61,682 nucleotides of DNA from Rhodocyclus gracilis (GCF_009617575.1 NZ_WIXJ01000013.1:1-61682); one strand, 5' to 3'; counted from the first letter of the stretch, positions 43,641 through 54,252 are shown. A program made the numbers and translations. The notes: a model not told the origin generated them from the sequence alone.

Positions 43641-46600
43641 TCACCCTCCCCGGCCGATGCTGTCCCACATTTTCTGCAAGCGTTTGACCGACACCGGCGC
43701 CGGCGTACGCAACTCCTGTGCAAAAAGCTGCACGCGCAATTCTTCGAGCAACCAGCGGAACTGCTCCAGCGCCGGCTCGGCGACGCCCTGCCTGGCCAGT
43801 GCGATGGCCCGCCGCTCGTAGTGCGTCCACAGATCGGCCACCTCGGCCTGCGCACGGGCATCGCGCGCCGCGCCATCGTCGCCGTTCTTGCGCAGCTTGT
43901 CGAGACGCAGCGCCGCCGCTTGCAGATAACGGGGCAGATGCTGTAAACGCTCGAAGGGCGTGTCGACGACGAACTTCTTGTGAATGAGGCGACCCACCTG
44001 CCGTTCGATATCGCCCAGCGCACTGGCATGGGCACGAAACGCCGGCAGCTTCTTTTGCAGCGCCTGCCAATCGGTGAGGATCTGCTCAACCAGCCGACAG
44101 ATTTCCTGCGCCAGCAGACCCAGACGGGACTTGGCTTCGACGCAGCGCGCGCTGAAAGTCTCGGCGCTGCCGGGCCAGGGCTCAGCAAGGCAGGCGCGGG
44201 CGAACGCCGTCTCGATCAGTTGGCGGCGCAGATCTTCGAGCGCGCCAAGTGGCAGATACAGCATGCCCATGCGCGTCAGGTTCGGCAGATTCTTCTCGAA
44301 GTACTTCGCCTGCTCGCGAAAATGCAGCATGAAAAGCCGCAGCAAACCGCGCCGATGGATGCGCCTGGCCTCATCGGGCGAGTCGAAGACGCGCACCGAC
44401 ACGCTGTCGCCATCGTCGTGCAAGGCCGGATAGCCAATGGCCGTCTGGCCACCGGCCGGGACCTCCATCAATTCGGGCAACTCGCCGATGCTCCATGTCG
44501 TCAGCCCCGTCAGCGTCGGCGCAGCGTCTGCCGCCTCGGCACGGGTGTCGGCGGTCAATGGCAGGCGAGAAGAATCGGCGGAGGCCTTGGCGCCGTTAGG
44601 CTCTGTGGCAGACGCCACCCCCCTGAAATCAGCCACCGACACACTCGCAGCCGCCGCGGCGGCGAACTCCGCTCGCGCCTCGCGTCCCCAGTCGGCGCGT
44701 AACTCCGCCAGACTGCGGCTCGTCGCCAGCAAGCGGCCCTCGATCGGCGCCGGCGCCGACGGACCGTTCGTCACGCCGCTGCTCACGGCCGACGATCGCC
44801 AGCCAGAGGAGACGGGCGGCGTCTCGGTGAGCGATTCGACGAGACGGAAATTCATCAGCAAATGCGCGGGCAAGGCATCCGGACGGAAAGCATCCGGCGT
44901 CAGCGCCCAGCCTCGCGCATTGATGCCGCGCGTTTCGTGAATGTAGGCAATCAGCGCCGAGACCAGAGACTGCTCGCCCGGCGTCACCTCGGCGACGAAG
45001 GATTCGGCGAACTCCGGCAAGGGAACGAGCTTGCTGCGAATGCGTTGCGGCAGCGTTTTCAAGAGCTGGACGACTTTTTCCTTGAGCAGGCCAGGCACCA
45101 GCCACTCGCAACGCACCGCCGGCAGGCGATTGAGCTGCGCCAGCGGCACGATCAGGGTGACGCCATCGCGCGCGTTGCCGGGGTCGAAGTGATACGTCAG
45201 CGGCAAGGAAAACGCTGCCGCGCCCAGACCAACGTTAAGGCGCGAAGGGAACGCCTCGCTGGTAATGCCAGCGGCTTCGTGGCGCATCAATTCGTCGCGC
45301 TCGAGATGCAGTAGACGCGGCGTGGCGCGCTCGGCGTCGCGCCGCCAGCGCTCGAAGGAAGCGCCATCGACCACCGCGGCGGGAATGACGCGATCGTAGA
45401 AGGCGAAAATCAGTTCGTCGTCGACCAGCACGTCCGGGCGGCGCGATTTGTGTTCGAGCGCCTCGATCTCGTCGATCAACGCCCGATTGTGACGGTAGAA
45501 CGCCCAGCGCCGCGCGTAGTCCTCGCTCACTTCGCCGCCAACCAAGCCCTGGCGGATGAACAATTCCCGCGCGCCGGCCGGATCGAGCGGCGCCCAGGCC
45601 ACCCGGCGGCGCGGGGTAACGACCATCCCGTAGAGCGTACTGCGCTCGAAGGCGACGGCCTGCATCGCCTTCTTTTCCCAATGCGGATCGGCGTGACTGC
45701 GGCGAATCAGGTGAGCGCCCACCTGCTCCAGCCAATCGGGATCGATGCGGGCGATACAGCGCGCGTAGAGACGGCTGGTTTCGGCGATCTCGGCCGCCGC
45801 GATCCATTTGCCCGCTTTTTTCTGCAAGGGCGAAGACGGATGCACAAAGAAGCGAATGCCGCGTGCGCCAAGATAATGCGGCGCATCCTCGGCACGCGAA
45901 CCGACATTGCCGAGCAGGCCCGCGAGCAGCGAACGGTGAATCGCCGTATAACGCGCCGCCTCGGCGGCAGGCGACAGAGGGGGAATGGGCGAAAGAGGCG
46001 CAGCGGGCACTGCTACTTGCTGCGCCGTTGCGGACGATGTAGCGGAAACGGCAGGCAAGGCGCGAGTCGCGGCGGGAGCCGCCGCTGCGCCGGCCTTTTT
46101 CCCGCTGGCCGGACGCGCCGGCGGCGCGTCGGCATGCAGCCAGCCGTGTTCGGCCGCGACGGCATGCAGCTGCGCGTGCACATCGTGCCATTCGCGCATG
46201 CGCTGCGGCGCGAGAAAATTCTCCTGACAGGCCTGCGCCAGCTTGCGCTGCGACTTCTTGTGCGCCAATTCGCTCTGATACCACTGCCAGAGCTTGAGCC
46301 AGGAAAGGAACTCCGACTTCTCGTCGGCGAAGCGGCGATGCGCCGCATCGGCAGACCCTTGGCGCTCCTGCGGACGCTCGCGCGGGTCCTGCACGGTCAG
46401 CGCGGCGGCAATGACGAGCATCTCGTCGAGGCAGCCCTCGTCGCGCGCGGCGACAATCATGCGCGCGATGCGCGGATCGAGCGGCAAGGCGGCGAGCGTG
46501 CGGCCGACATCTGTCAGCGCCCGTTCGTCCGTCACGGCGCCCAGTTCGGTCAACAGCTGATAGCCATCGCTGATTGCCTTGCTCGGCGGCGCGTCGATGA

Positions 46601-47975
46601 AGGGGAAATCTTCGATATCGCCCAAGCGCAGCGCTTTCATGCGCAGGATGACGCCAGCCAGCGAGGAACGCAGGATTTCCGGATCGCCAAAAGCCGGCCG
46701 TGCGGCAAAGTCGGCCTCGTCGTAGAGACGGATGCAGACGCCGGCGGCGACACGGCCGCAACGCCCGGCGCGCTGGTTGGCGGCTGACTGGGCAATCTTC
46801 TCGACACGCAACTGCTCGACCTTGTTGCGGTACGAGTAACGTTTGACGCGTGCCAACCCCGTATCGACGACGTAGCGAATGCCCGGAACGGTGAGCGAGG
46901 TTTCGGCGACGTTGGTCGCCAGCACGATGCGCAGGCCGCCATGCGGGCGGAAGATGCGCGACTGCTCCTCGGCCGAGAGGCGCGCGAAGAGCGGCAGGAT
47001 GTCGGCGTGCGCGGCAGCGCCGGTGAAGGCGTGCTTGCGCAGCGCTTCGGCGGCGTCGCGGATTTCACGCTCGCCGGGCAGGAAAACGAGCACGTCGCCG
47101 GGGCCGCAACGCAGCAGTTCGTCGCAGGCATCGACGATGGCGTCGTAGAGATCGCGTTCGAGAACGGCGGTGCCCTTGGCACCCGTCGGCGCAGCACTTT
47201 CGCGAGCGCTCGCTTCGCCGCCAAGGTAATTGGCGCGGAGCGCCTGAACGCTCGTGTCGACCGTCAGGGGACGATAGCGCGTCTCCACCGGGTACAGGCG
47301 ACCCGACACCTCGATGACCGGCGCCGGTGAACCACCGAGGGCGAAATGGCGGGCGAAACGCTCGGCATCGATGGTCGCCGAGGTGATGATCACCTTCAGG
47401 TCAGGCCGCTTGGGCAGCAGTTGGCGCAGATAGCCGAGCAGGAAATCGATGTTGAGGCTGCGCTCATGCGCCTCGTCGATGATCAGCGTGTCGTACTGCG
47501 CGAGCTGCGGGTCGCCCTGCGTCTCGGCGAGCAGAATGCCGTCGGTCATCAACTTGATGTAGGCGCCGGGCGAGGTGCGATCGGCAAAGCGGATCTTGTA
47601 GCCAACCAGCGCCCCCGGTTCGCTAGACAGCTCCTGTGCGACACGCGAGGCGACGGCGCGGGCGGCAATCCGGCGCGGTTGCGTGTGGCCGATCAGGCCA
47701 CGCGTACCCCGCCCCAGTGCGAGGCAGATTTTCGGTAGCTGCGTGGTTTTGCCGGAGCCTGTCTCACCACAGACGATGACCACCTGATGCGCGGCAATGA
47801 GGGCGGCGATTTCGTCTCGCCGGCCGTTGACCGGCAGATCGTCGGCGAAAACCGGCTGCGGCAGGCGCAGACGGCGCTGCGCCACGGCTGCCTGTGAGCG
47901 GGCGAGCAAGGCCGCATGCTCGGCGGCCAGCGCCTCGCGTTTGTCACCGAAGGCGTGTCGCAGATCGCGCGCCAA
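43641..47975 (-). CDS. hrpA: ATP-dependent RNA helicase HrpA
   Basis: HrpA is a large DEAH-box RNA helicase implicated in ribosome rescue and RNA processing. Walker A is CGETGSGKTTQLP (about residues 69-81) and the DEAH box is IIDEAHERSLNIDF (166-169). SATIDAERFARHF and QRAGRCGRVAAGVCIRLYD are motifs III and VI. HA2 and DUF3418-type C-terminal domains make up the rest. An Ala/Pro/Ser-rich insertion of about 60 residues lies near nt 45960-46130. The first in-frame conventional codon is TTG 47975, without a clear Shine-Dalgarno. A CTG at 48053 overlapping the chemoreceptor stop would add 26 residues. Length is at least 1444 residues, about 140 more than E. coli HrpA. Confidence 0.94.
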   Translation of the reverse strand: MARDLRHAFGDKREALAAEHAALLARSQAAVAQRRLRLPQPVFADDLPVNGRRDEIAALIAAHQVVIVCGETGSGKTTQLPKICLALGRGTRGLIGHTQPRRIAARAVASRVAQELSSEPGALVGYKIRFADRTSPGAYIKLMTDGILLAETQGDPQLAQYDTLIIDEAHERSLNIDFLLGYLRQLLPKRPDLKVIITSATIDAERFARHFALGGSPAPVIEVSGRLYPVETRYRPLTVDTSVQALRANYLGGEASARESAAPTGAKGTAVLERDLYDAIVDACDELLRCGPGDVLVFLPGEREIRDAAEALRKHAFTGAAAHADILPLFARLSAEEQSRIFRPHGGLRIVLATNVAETSLTVPGIRYVVDTGLARVKRYSYRNKVEQLRVEKIAQSAANQRAGRCGRVAAGVCIRLYDEADFAARPAFGDPEILRSSLAGVILRMKALRLGDIEDFPFIDAPPSKAISDGYQLLTELGAVTDERALTDVGRTLAALPLDPRIARMIVAARDEGCLDEMLVIAAALTVQDPRERPQERQGSADAAHRRFADEKSEFLSWLKLWQWYQSELAHKKSQRKLAQACQENFLAPQRMREWHDVHAQLHAVAAEHGWLHADAPPARPASGKKAGAAAAPAATRALPAVSATSSATAQQVAVPAAPLSPIPPLSPAAEAARYTAIHRSLLAGLLGNVGSRAEDAPHYLGARGIRFFVHPSSPLQKKAGKWIAAAEIAETSRLYARCIARIDPDWLEQVGAHLIRRSHADPHWEKKAMQAVAFERSTLYGMVVTPRRRVAWAPLDPAGARELFIRQGLVGGEVSEDYARRWAFYRHNRALIDEIEALEHKSRRPDVLVDDELIFAFYDRVIPAAVVDGASFERWRRDAERATPRLLHLERDELMRHEAAGITSEAFPSRLNVGLGAAAFSLPLTYHFDPGNARDGVTLIVPLAQLNRLPAVRCEWLVPGLLKEKVVQLLKTLPQRIRSKLVPLPEFAESFVAEVTPGEQSLVSALIAYIHETRGINARGWALTPDAFRPDALPAHLLMNFRLVESLTETPPVSSGWRSSAVSSGVTNGPSAPAPIEGRLLATSRSLAELRADWGREARAEFAAAAAASVSVADFRGVASATEPNGAKASADSSRLPLTADTRAEAADAAPTLTGLTTWSIGELPELMEVPAGGQTAIGYPALHDDGDSVSVRVFDSPDEARRIHRRGLLRLFMLHFREQAKYFEKNLPNLTRMGMLYLPLGALEDLRRQLIETAFARACLAEPWPGSAETFSARCVEAKSRLGLLAQEICRLVEQILTDWQALQKKLPAFRAHASALGDIERQVGRLIHKKFVVDTPFERLQHLPRYLQAAALRLDKLRKNGDDGAARDARAQAEVADLWTHYERRAIALARQGVAEPALEQFRWLLEELRVQLFAQELRTPAPVSVKRLQKMWDSIGRGG

Positions 47976-48049
47976 CTGACGCAGGCGCGCATGATCGGCG
48001 GCAAGGTAGTCGTCGGCCGCCTTGGCAGCCGTGGGTGCGTCGTTCCGAC

Positions 48050-49666
48050 TCAGAGTTTGTACCGTCCCAACACGGATTGCTGTTTCGCCGCCTGCTCGTC
48101 GAGGCTACCCGCCGCAGCGGCGGTTTCTTCGGCAGCGGCACTGGATTCTTCGGACATCTGGGCGATCCGCTCGATCTGACCGGCAATGCTGTTGCTCGCC
48201 AGACCCTGTTCGCGAATGCTGTCGGCGATTTCGTTTACCGTCGCCGTGGTCTGGCTGGCGGCCTCGCCGATGCGCCGGATGGCCTGGTCGGCATTATCCG
48301 CGCGCGTGACGCTGTCGTTAACCCGCGCCTCGACGGCCAGCACCTGCTCGGCCGCGTGATGCGAGCCGACGCGCATTGCTTCGATGGTGCCGGCGATTTC
48401 CTGTGTCGAGGCGGCGGTGCGTTCGGCGAGCTTGCGCACTTCGTCCGCCACCACAGCGAAACCGCGGCCCTGCTCGCCGGCACGCGCCGCTTCGATGGCC
48501 GCGTTGAGGGCCAGCAGGTTGGTCTGTTCGGCAACTTCGCGGATGACCTGAACGACGCTGCCGATCGCCGTGCTTTGTGTTTCCAGATCGCGGATCGAGC
48601 TGGCGGCGCTACGCACCACCGACGAAATCTCGCGGATGTCGTCAATCGTCTCGCCGATGGTCTTCGAGCTCGACAGCGCCAGTTCGCTCGACGTGGCAGC
48701 CAGCGACTGCGCGTCACGCGTGCGCTCGGCGACGTGGTTGATGCTCACCGTCATCTGCTGCACGCTCGCGGCCACCGACGAGGAGGCTTCGCTCTGTGCG
48801 GCGGCGGCGTGCGCCACTTGCTGCGCCGTCGAAGTCAGCTCGCGCGAAGCATTGGCGACTTCGCCCGCACAGCCGGAAATCTCGCCCAGACCGCCGCGCA
48901 AGGTCGTCAGCAGGGCGTTGAAGGCTTTCGCCGTCCGGCCGACTTCGTCATCGCGCAAAACCGGCGCTGTCTGCGTGAAATCGAGCGTCGAGCTGACCGA
49001 GATGAGCGTTGATTCGATGCCCGACAAGCTGTTGCGAATGCTGCGGTAGAGCAGGCCACCGAGCACCGACACCAGCAAAAGGGAGAGGGCGATGGTGGCG
49101 CCGATGATCTGCAACGAGCGGTTATACGCGGCCAGGCCTTCCGCCTTCACGGCGTCGCTCAACTGGTGGTTGTAGTCGACGTGCGCTTTCAGTGCGCCAT
49201 TGACGACGCGCGACGTCGCCCGCAGCGCTGTCGTCAGAATCGTCCGGGCACCCTCGATATCGCCGGAATTCGAGCGCTCCAGCGCCGTCGCCATAAGGTC
49301 GCTGTAGGCAAGGAAGGCGGCGCGGTCATCGCCGAGCAGCTTGCGGTCCTCGTCGTCGGAAATCAGATCGCGCTCGTAGTGATCGAGGCTTTCCTTGATC
49401 GATTTTTCTGACGCGGCGATTTCCGCTTCCAGACGATGCTTGCCATCGTGATCACTGACCAGCGCATGCTGATACGCCGCGACGCGCAGGGAGGCGAAGG
49501 TCAGCATCGCGTCATCGAGCACCGTCAGACTGGGCATGATGTTGGTCTCGACATATTCGACGCGCTGCTGCGCCGAGTACAGCTGCCAGAGGCCACCGCT
49601 GCCGACACCAACCAATGCCGCCAGCGCCAGCAGCAAGGTCAGGACTAGACGTTGAGTAATGCTCAT
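48050..49666 (-). CDS. Methyl-accepting chemotaxis protein
   Basis: This transmembrane chemoreceptor has a first membrane helix at about residues 7-28 ([20 protein letters not shown]) and a four-helix-bundle-like periplasmic sensor (to about residue 185). The second helix is [20 protein letters not shown], followed by a HAMP domain. The signalling tip [20 protein letters not shown] and [18 protein letters not shown] is canonical. There is no C-terminal CheR-binding pentapeptide. ATG 49666 was chosen because GAGG lies 6 nt upstream; an ATG seven codons earlier lacks one. The product is 538 residues. The ligand is unknown. It lies upstream of hrpA. Confidence 0.94.
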   Translation of the reverse strand: MSITQRLVLTLLLALAALVGVGSGGLWQLYSAQQRVEYVETNIMPSLTVLDDAMLTFASLRVAAYQHALVSDHDGKHRLEAEIAASEKSIKESLDHYERDLISDDEDRKLLGDDRAAFLAYSDLMATALERSNSGDIEGARTILTTALRATSRVVNGALKAHVDYNHQLSDAVKAEGLAAYNRSLQIIGATIALSLLLVSVLGGLLYRSIRNSLSGIESTLISVSSTLDFTQTAPVLRDDEVGRTAKAFNALLTTLRGGLGEISGCAGEVANASRELTSTAQQVAHAAAAQSEASSSVAASVQQMTVSINHVAERTRDAQSLAATSSELALSSSKTIGETIDDIREISSVVRSAASSIRDLETQSTAIGSVVQVIREVAEQTNLLALNAAIEAARAGEQGRGFAVVADEVRKLAERTAASTQEIAGTIEAMRVGSHHAAEQVLAVEARVNDSVTRADNADQAIRRIGEAASQTTATVNEIADSIREQGLASNSIAGQIERIAQMSEESSAAAEETAAAAGSLDEQAAKQQSVLGRYKL

Positions 49667-49831
49667 GATTCGCCTCGCGAGGTGCAAATAATTGACAAAC
49701 GATACTGCAAAAAACGAATGATAGGCGCCTGAGTGAGGCCTCTGTCCCTTTTAAATCAAGGCATGCAGACGACGCGGCCAGCCCCGCCCCCTGCTGCTAA
49801 AATACGAGGCTTACGCAATCGAGGAACCGCT

Positions 49832-51712
49832 GTGACCCAACCCACGCATTTCCCGCCCGCACAAGGCGCGGCGCACGACGCGCCGGCTTCGCCGACGGCG
49901 CATCCGGCCAGTCATTTCATCCGCACCATCGTCGAAACGGACCTCGCCGCCGGCAAATTTGCCACTCGGCGCTGGCGCGGTACGCCGGGCGCGGCAGCCG
50001 AACAGGCGACAGCCCCGCTCGACACGGCGCGTCTGCGCACGCGCTTTCCGCCCGAGCCGAACGGCTATCTGCACTTTGGCCACGCCAAGTCGATCTGTCT
50101 GAACTTCGGGCTCGCCGAGCAGTACGGCGGCCGCTGTCACCTGCGTTTTGACGATACCAATCCGGCCAAGGAAGACCAGGAATACGTCGATTCGATCATC
50201 GACGCCGTGCGCTGGCTCGGTTTTTCCTGGGAGCAGGGCGATGAGACCAATCTCTACCACGCCTCCGACTACTTCGCCTGGATGCTCGCCTTCGCCGAGC
50301 ACCTGATCGTCACCGGCAACGCCTACGTCGACAGCCAGAGCGCCGACGAGATTCGCGCCGGCCGCGGCACGCTGACGCAGCCCGGCGTCGACTCGCCGTT
50401 CCGCACGCGCAGCCGCGAAGAAAACCTCGACCTCTTCCGCCGCATGCAGGCCGGCGAATTCGCCGACGGCACGCACGTGCTGCGCGCGAAGATCGACATG
50501 GCCTCGCCCAACATCAACCTGCGCGACCCGCTGATCTACCGCATCCGCCACGCCACGCACCACCGCAGCGGCGACCGTTACTGCGTCTATCCGCTGTACA
50601 CCTTCGCCCACCCGATCGAGGACGCGCTCGAGAACATCACGCACTCGATCTGCACGCTCGAATTCGAGGATCAGCGCCCGTTCTACGACTGGCTGCTCGA
50701 ACGCCTCGCCGAAACGACGACGCTGGCCGACGGCAGTAACGTCGGCGGCCTGTTGCAACGGCCGTTGCCGCAGCAGATCGAGTTCTCGCGCCTCAACCTC
50801 ACCTACGTCGTGCTCTCCAAGCGCAAGCTGATCCAGCTGGTCGAGGAAGGCCACGTCGACGGCTGGGACGATCCGCGCCTGCCGACGCTGGTCGGCGCGC
50901 GTCGCCGCGGCTACTCGCCCGAAGGCTTCCGCCTCTTCGCCGAGCGCATCGGCGTCTCCAAGTCGGACTCGCTGATCGACTTCGCGCTGCTCGAGGACTG
51001 CCAGCGCGAAGTGCTCAACGAATCGGCCGAGCGCCGCATCGCCGTGCTCGACCCGTTGAAGCTGATCATCACCAACTACCCGGAAGACCAGAGCGAGGAG
51101 TGCTCGGCGCCGAACCATCCGCAACAGCCCGAGCTCGGCACGCGCACGCTGCCTTTCGGCCGCGAACTGTGGATCGAGCGCGAGGACTTCATGGAAGTCC
51201 CGGTCAAGGGCTACCGCCGCCTGTTCCCCGGCAACCAGGCACGCCTGCGCTACGCCTACGTCGTTCGCTGCACCGGCTGCGAGAAGGATGCCGACGGCAA
51301 TGTCACTGCCGTTCTCTGCGAGTACCTGCCGGAAACGAAGTCGGGAACACCCGGCGCCGACTCGGTCAAGGTCAAGGGCAACCTGCACTGGGTGTCGGCG
51401 GCCGACGGCTTCGCCGCCGAAGTGCGCCTCTACGACCGCCTGTTCGCCGTGCCGGCCCCCGGCGCGCGCCGAGTCGACGAAAATGCGGGCGACGCCGAAG
51501 GCCTCGAACGCAGCTTCCTCGACGACCTCAACCCGAATTCGCGGCAGACGATCACGGCGCAGCTCGAACCGGCGCTGCGCGACGCGCCGGCCGAGGCACG
51601 CTTCCAGTTCGAGCGCCACGGCTACTTCGTCGCCGACCGCGTCGTCAGCCGTCCGGGCGCGCCGGTGTTCAACCGCGCGGTGACGCTCAAGGACTCCTGG
51701 AGCAAGGGCTGA
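49832..51712 (+). CDS. glnS: Glutaminyl-tRNA synthetase
   Basis: GlnRS charges tRNA-Gln. It is a class I synthetase: the HIGH motif is RTRFPPEPNGYLHFGHAKSI and the KMSKS-like motif is VVLSKRKLIQLV. The nucleotide-binding LRFDDTNPAKEDQEYVDSI and the anticodon-binding beta-barrels follow. GTG 49832 has GAGGA just upstream. The protein is 626 residues, against about 554 in E. coli. Part of the excess is an Ala-rich insertion of about 20 residues (about 45-65) between the N-terminal helix and the HIGH region. The codon use is very GC-rich. It ends before a strong terminator. The first 120 bases upstream show no clear promoter. Confidence 0.96.
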   Translation: MTQPTHFPPAQGAAHDAPASPTAHPASHFIRTIVETDLAAGKFATRRWRGTPGAAAEQATAPLDTARLRTRFPPEPNGYLHFGHAKSICLNFGLAEQYGGRCHLRFDDTNPAKEDQEYVDSIIDAVRWLGFSWEQGDETNLYHASDYFAWMLAFAEHLIVTGNAYVDSQSADEIRAGRGTLTQPGVDSPFRTRSREENLDLFRRMQAGEFADGTHVLRAKIDMASPNINLRDPLIYRIRHATHHRSGDRYCVYPLYTFAHPIEDALENITHSICTLEFEDQRPFYDWLLERLAETTTLADGSNVGGLLQRPLPQQIEFSRLNLTYVVLSKRKLIQLVEEGHVDGWDDPRLPTLVGARRRGYSPEGFRLFAERIGVSKSDSLIDFALLEDCQREVLNESAERRIAVLDPLKLIITNYPEDQSEECSAPNHPQQPELGTRTLPFGRELWIEREDFMEVPVKGYRRLFPGNQARLRYAYVVRCTGCEKDADGNVTAVLCEYLPETKSGTPGADSVKVKGNLHWVSAADGFAAEVRLYDRLFAVPAPGARRVDENAGDAEGLERSFLDDLNPNSRQTITAQLEPALRDAPAEARFQFERHGYFVADRVVSRPGAPVFNRAVTLKDSWSKG

Positions 51713-51739
51713 GCCGCCGCTGACAGCTCGACACGATCC

Positions 51740-51784
51740 GCTTCGGGGCTCCGCTGCCAGCGCGCAGCGGAGCCCCGAAGCTTT
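51740..51784 (+). terminator. Strong terminator after glnS
   Basis: A perfect 17-bp stem (51740-51756 with 51765-51781) has an 8-nt loop and is followed by TTT. It lies 28 nt after the glnS stop and separates glnS from the radical SAM gene. The T run is short. Confidence 0.85.
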
Positions 51785-51817
51785 GAAACTTCACGAAACC
51801 CCGATATCGCACGCGAA

Positions 51818-52993
51818 ATGACCATGACCGCCAGCCCGCTGATCCATCACCCGAACCCCGCCAGTCAGCAGACCACGAACGAACCAGCCATCGTCGGCGG
51901 CCGCGTCGAACTGCAGCTGCTCACCACGCTCAAGTGCAACCTCAAGTGCACCTACTGCTCGCTCGGCGTCGGCGACATGCTCGGTTCGCAGACCGAGCTC
52001 AAGTACGACATCGATCAGCTGGCCGCTTTCGTCGACGCCCAGCTCGCCGGCAAGGAAATCTACGTCACCTTCTACGGCGGCGAGCCGACGCTCAACCTGC
52101 CGATGATGAAGCAGGTGATGCAGCGTTTCCCCGGCTTCCGCTACCAGCTGCAGACCAACGGCACGCTGCTCGACAACCTGCCCGACTGGGTGCTGCACAA
52201 GCTTTCCAACGTGCTCGTCTCGATCGACGGCGGCGAAGAGACGACCGACGGCTTCCGCGGCCGCGGCGTCTGGCGCCAGGTGCAGAAGAACGTCGCGCAC
52301 GTGCGCGACCGCATCGGCGGCACCGTCACCGCGCGCGTCACCTGGGGCAAGCCGACGACCAGCTTCGAGGAACTCGACGACCTCGCCGAAAGCTTCGACT
52401 ACCTCTACTGGCAGTTCGTCGCCGACGAGCAGTACGCCGGCGACTCGCTCGACCGGCGCAAGGAGGTGCTCGTTCGCCTGATCGACAAGTTCTTCAACCG
52501 CACCGACAAGCTCTACCCGCTGATCCCGCTGATGGGCATGGTGCGCAACAAGGTACTGCCCTCGCGCGTCATCGAGCTGTGCCACGGCCTGACGCAATGC
52601 CGCGTGTCGACGCACATCCTCAACGTGATGCCCGACGGCCGCATCTTCCCCTGCCCCGACATGCTCTACGACCCGGCGATGCAGATGGGCGAGATCCAGT
52701 CGAACTGGCTGCGCAGAAGCCCGCTGCAACCGCACCCGGCAATGCCGTGCGAGAGCTGCGAGGCCTTCGCCTGGTGCCGCCGCAACTGCATGAAGAACCT
52801 GCACCGCGGCTACGTGCAGCAGGATGCCGAGTACCGCCAGCGCGTCGTCGAGCCGATCTGCGAGCTGATCCGCTTCATGGGCCGCGAGATCGACCGCCAC
52901 GACCCGCAGGCCTGGTTCGCGCAGGCGTCGTTGCCGGTCAGGAAGCAGATCGCCGACGCCGAGGTCTACGAGTACGTCGAGATCATGCCCTGA
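51818..52993 (+). CDS. Radical SAM enzyme with SPASM-like C-terminus
   Basis: Radical SAM enzymes use a 4Fe-4S cluster and SAM to make radicals. The cluster motif CNLKCTYC gives Cys 40, 44 and 47. It is followed by VTFYGGEPTLNLPMM, typical of peptide-modifying and anaerobic sulfatase-maturing-like enzymes. A SPASM-type Cys set is seen at QCRVSTHILNVMPDGRIFPC, then MPCESCEAFAWCRRNC. Such enzymes often modify ribosomally made peptides. No small precursor gene was found within 200 nt on either side. The start is uncertain: ATG 51818 or 51824, with no clear Shine-Dalgarno. Function and substrate remain open. It has its own unit between terminators. Confidence 0.87.
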   Translation: MTMTASPLIHHPNPASQQTTNEPAIVGGRVELQLLTTLKCNLKCTYCSLGVGDMLGSQTELKYDIDQLAAFVDAQLAGKEIYVTFYGGEPTLNLPMMKQVMQRFPGFRYQLQTNGTLLDNLPDWVLHKLSNVLVSIDGGEETTDGFRGRGVWRQVQKNVAHVRDRIGGTVTARVTWGKPTTSFEELDDLAESFDYLYWQFVADEQYAGDSLDRRKEVLVRLIDKFFNRTDKLYPLIPLMGMVRNKVLPSRVIELCHGLTQCRVSTHILNVMPDGRIFPCPDMLYDPAMQMGEIQSNWLRRSPLQPHPAMPCESCEAFAWCRRNCMKNLHRGYVQQDAEYRQRVVEPICELIRFMGREIDRHDPQAWFAQASLPVRKQIADAEVYEYVEIMP

Positions 52994-53082
52994 GCGAAGA
53001 AGCGGGCGACGGGATCACACCGCTCGCCCGCGCCGTCCGGGCGGTGTGTGTCCGTGGCAGCAATCAGCGTGACCGCTTCGGA
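52994..53082. terminator. Hairpin between the radical SAM gene and pldA
   Basis: CACACCGC pairs with GCGGTGTG within the sequence around 53017-53050, giving an 8-bp stem in the convergent gap. There is no clear T run. No small gene is visible. Confidence 0.4.
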
Positions 53083-54252
53083 TTACATCCAGTCGGTCAG
53101 CAAAATGCCGATGCCGAGCGTGTTTTGCCGGTGGTTGAAATCGATCATGCTTTCGCCGTAGCCCGTGGTGAACTGCACATAGCCGCGTAACTTCTCGTAC
53201 AGGGGAAAGGTCCAGTCGAGCTGCGCAAAGCCGCGCCGGCCCTCCCAGGTGGAGCGACCGATCAGCGTCAGGCGCTGCACGCCAAAACGATAGCTCGCCT
53301 CGACCTCGTAGTCGCCGACGTAGCGGTTGATATCCGGGTTGTCGTCGTCCTCGGCACGCTCCTTGAGGCGATACCAGGGCTTCACCAGCAGGCTGAAATT
53401 GTCGCCCGCCTCGAAGCCCGCCTGCGCGTAGAGACGATTCCAGCTACGCGAGAGCGGCCGGGTCTGCCCGTTCGACTGGTGGACAAAACCGACATTGACG
53501 AAGCGCCCGCGCAGGCCAAGCAACTCGTACGATGTCGGCACGGTGAGGAAGACCTCCGGCTCGTAATTGACCTCGCGAAAGGGCGCGGAAATGCCTTTGT
53601 TGAAAACCTGCCAGTTGTTCTGCTGCGTGTAGCCAAACCACAGGTCCGCGCCACGCCCGAAGAGATCCTCCTGCACCTTGGTCTTGAAGCTCAGCTGAAA
53701 CTTCGTCTCGGTCGCATCGAGGTGCTGTGCTTCCGGTGACGCCGACTTGAGATAGCCGGCGTAGGGATGTTCATTGACCGAATCGCTATAGCGCCCGAAG
53801 AGAAAGTAGTTGGTCTTGTGCGGACGGAACGACCACAGTCCATGCTTGCTTTGCGGCGTCAGCTCCCAGCGCTCATCGAGCGGCGACGGCACGGCAGAGG
53901 AACGATCGGCAACGAGACCCGTACCGAGACGCCCCGCCGCAAGCGCTGCCGCTCCCGGCTCTCCTGACGCCGGGAGTGAGGTGGGAGACTGCCGTCCGGC
54001 GCCGTGCGATGGCGCTTCGCCCGGCGGCAATGCGCCGCTGCCGGCCAACGCGGCGCTGACGGGCGCTGCGGCCGCGTCAGAAGCCGCTGCGCGCATCCAC
54101 TCCTGCGCCAGCGCATCGAAGCAGCGCAAGCGCGCCGCATCCTCGACGAGCGCCGCGCAGGTCGGCACGCTGCGGCGAGCCAGCTCCCGCACATCGTCCG
54201 CATACACCGCCCCGCACGCGCCAAGCAGCGCGAAACACATCATCCTGCGCAT
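53083..54252 (-). CDS. pldA: Outer-membrane phospholipase A1 (PldA/OMPLA)
   Basis: OMPLA cuts phospholipids that reach the outer leaflet of the outer membrane, complementing Mla. The catalytic block [20 protein letters not shown] shows His and Ser in HxS and the Asn in SWN. Beta-barrel strands fill the second half, ending in DWM with a weak C-terminal aromatic signature. A signal peptide is present ([17 protein letters not shown]). Before the barrel there is a 60-residue Ala/Pro/Gly-rich linker (about residues 55-115), uncommon in E. coli OMPLA. The total is 389 residues. It is divergent from pyrF. Confidence 0.95.
   Translation of the reverse strand: MRRMMCFALLGACGAVYADDVRELARRSVPTCAALVEDAARLRCFDALAQEWMRAAASDAAAAPVSAALAGSGALPPGEAPSHGAGRQSPTSLPASGEPGAAALAAGRLGTGLVADRSSAVPSPLDERWELTPQSKHGLWSFRPHKTNYFLFGRYSDSVNEHPYAGYLKSASPEAQHLDATETKFQLSFKTKVQEDLFGRGADLWFGYTQQNNWQVFNKGISAPFREVNYEPEVFLTVPTSYELLGLRGRFVNVGFVHQSNGQTRPLSRSWNRLYAQAGFEAGDNFSLLVKPWYRLKERAEDDDNPDINRYVGDYEVEASYRFGVQRLTLIGRSTWEGRRGFAQLDWTFPLYEKLRGYVQFTTGYGESMIDFNHRQNTLGIGILLTDWM

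Noticed and set aside
51713-51817. A RiPP precursor peptide before the radical SAM gene
   Set aside because: This gap is filled by a 17-bp terminator hairpin, and there is no open frame with a ribosome site.
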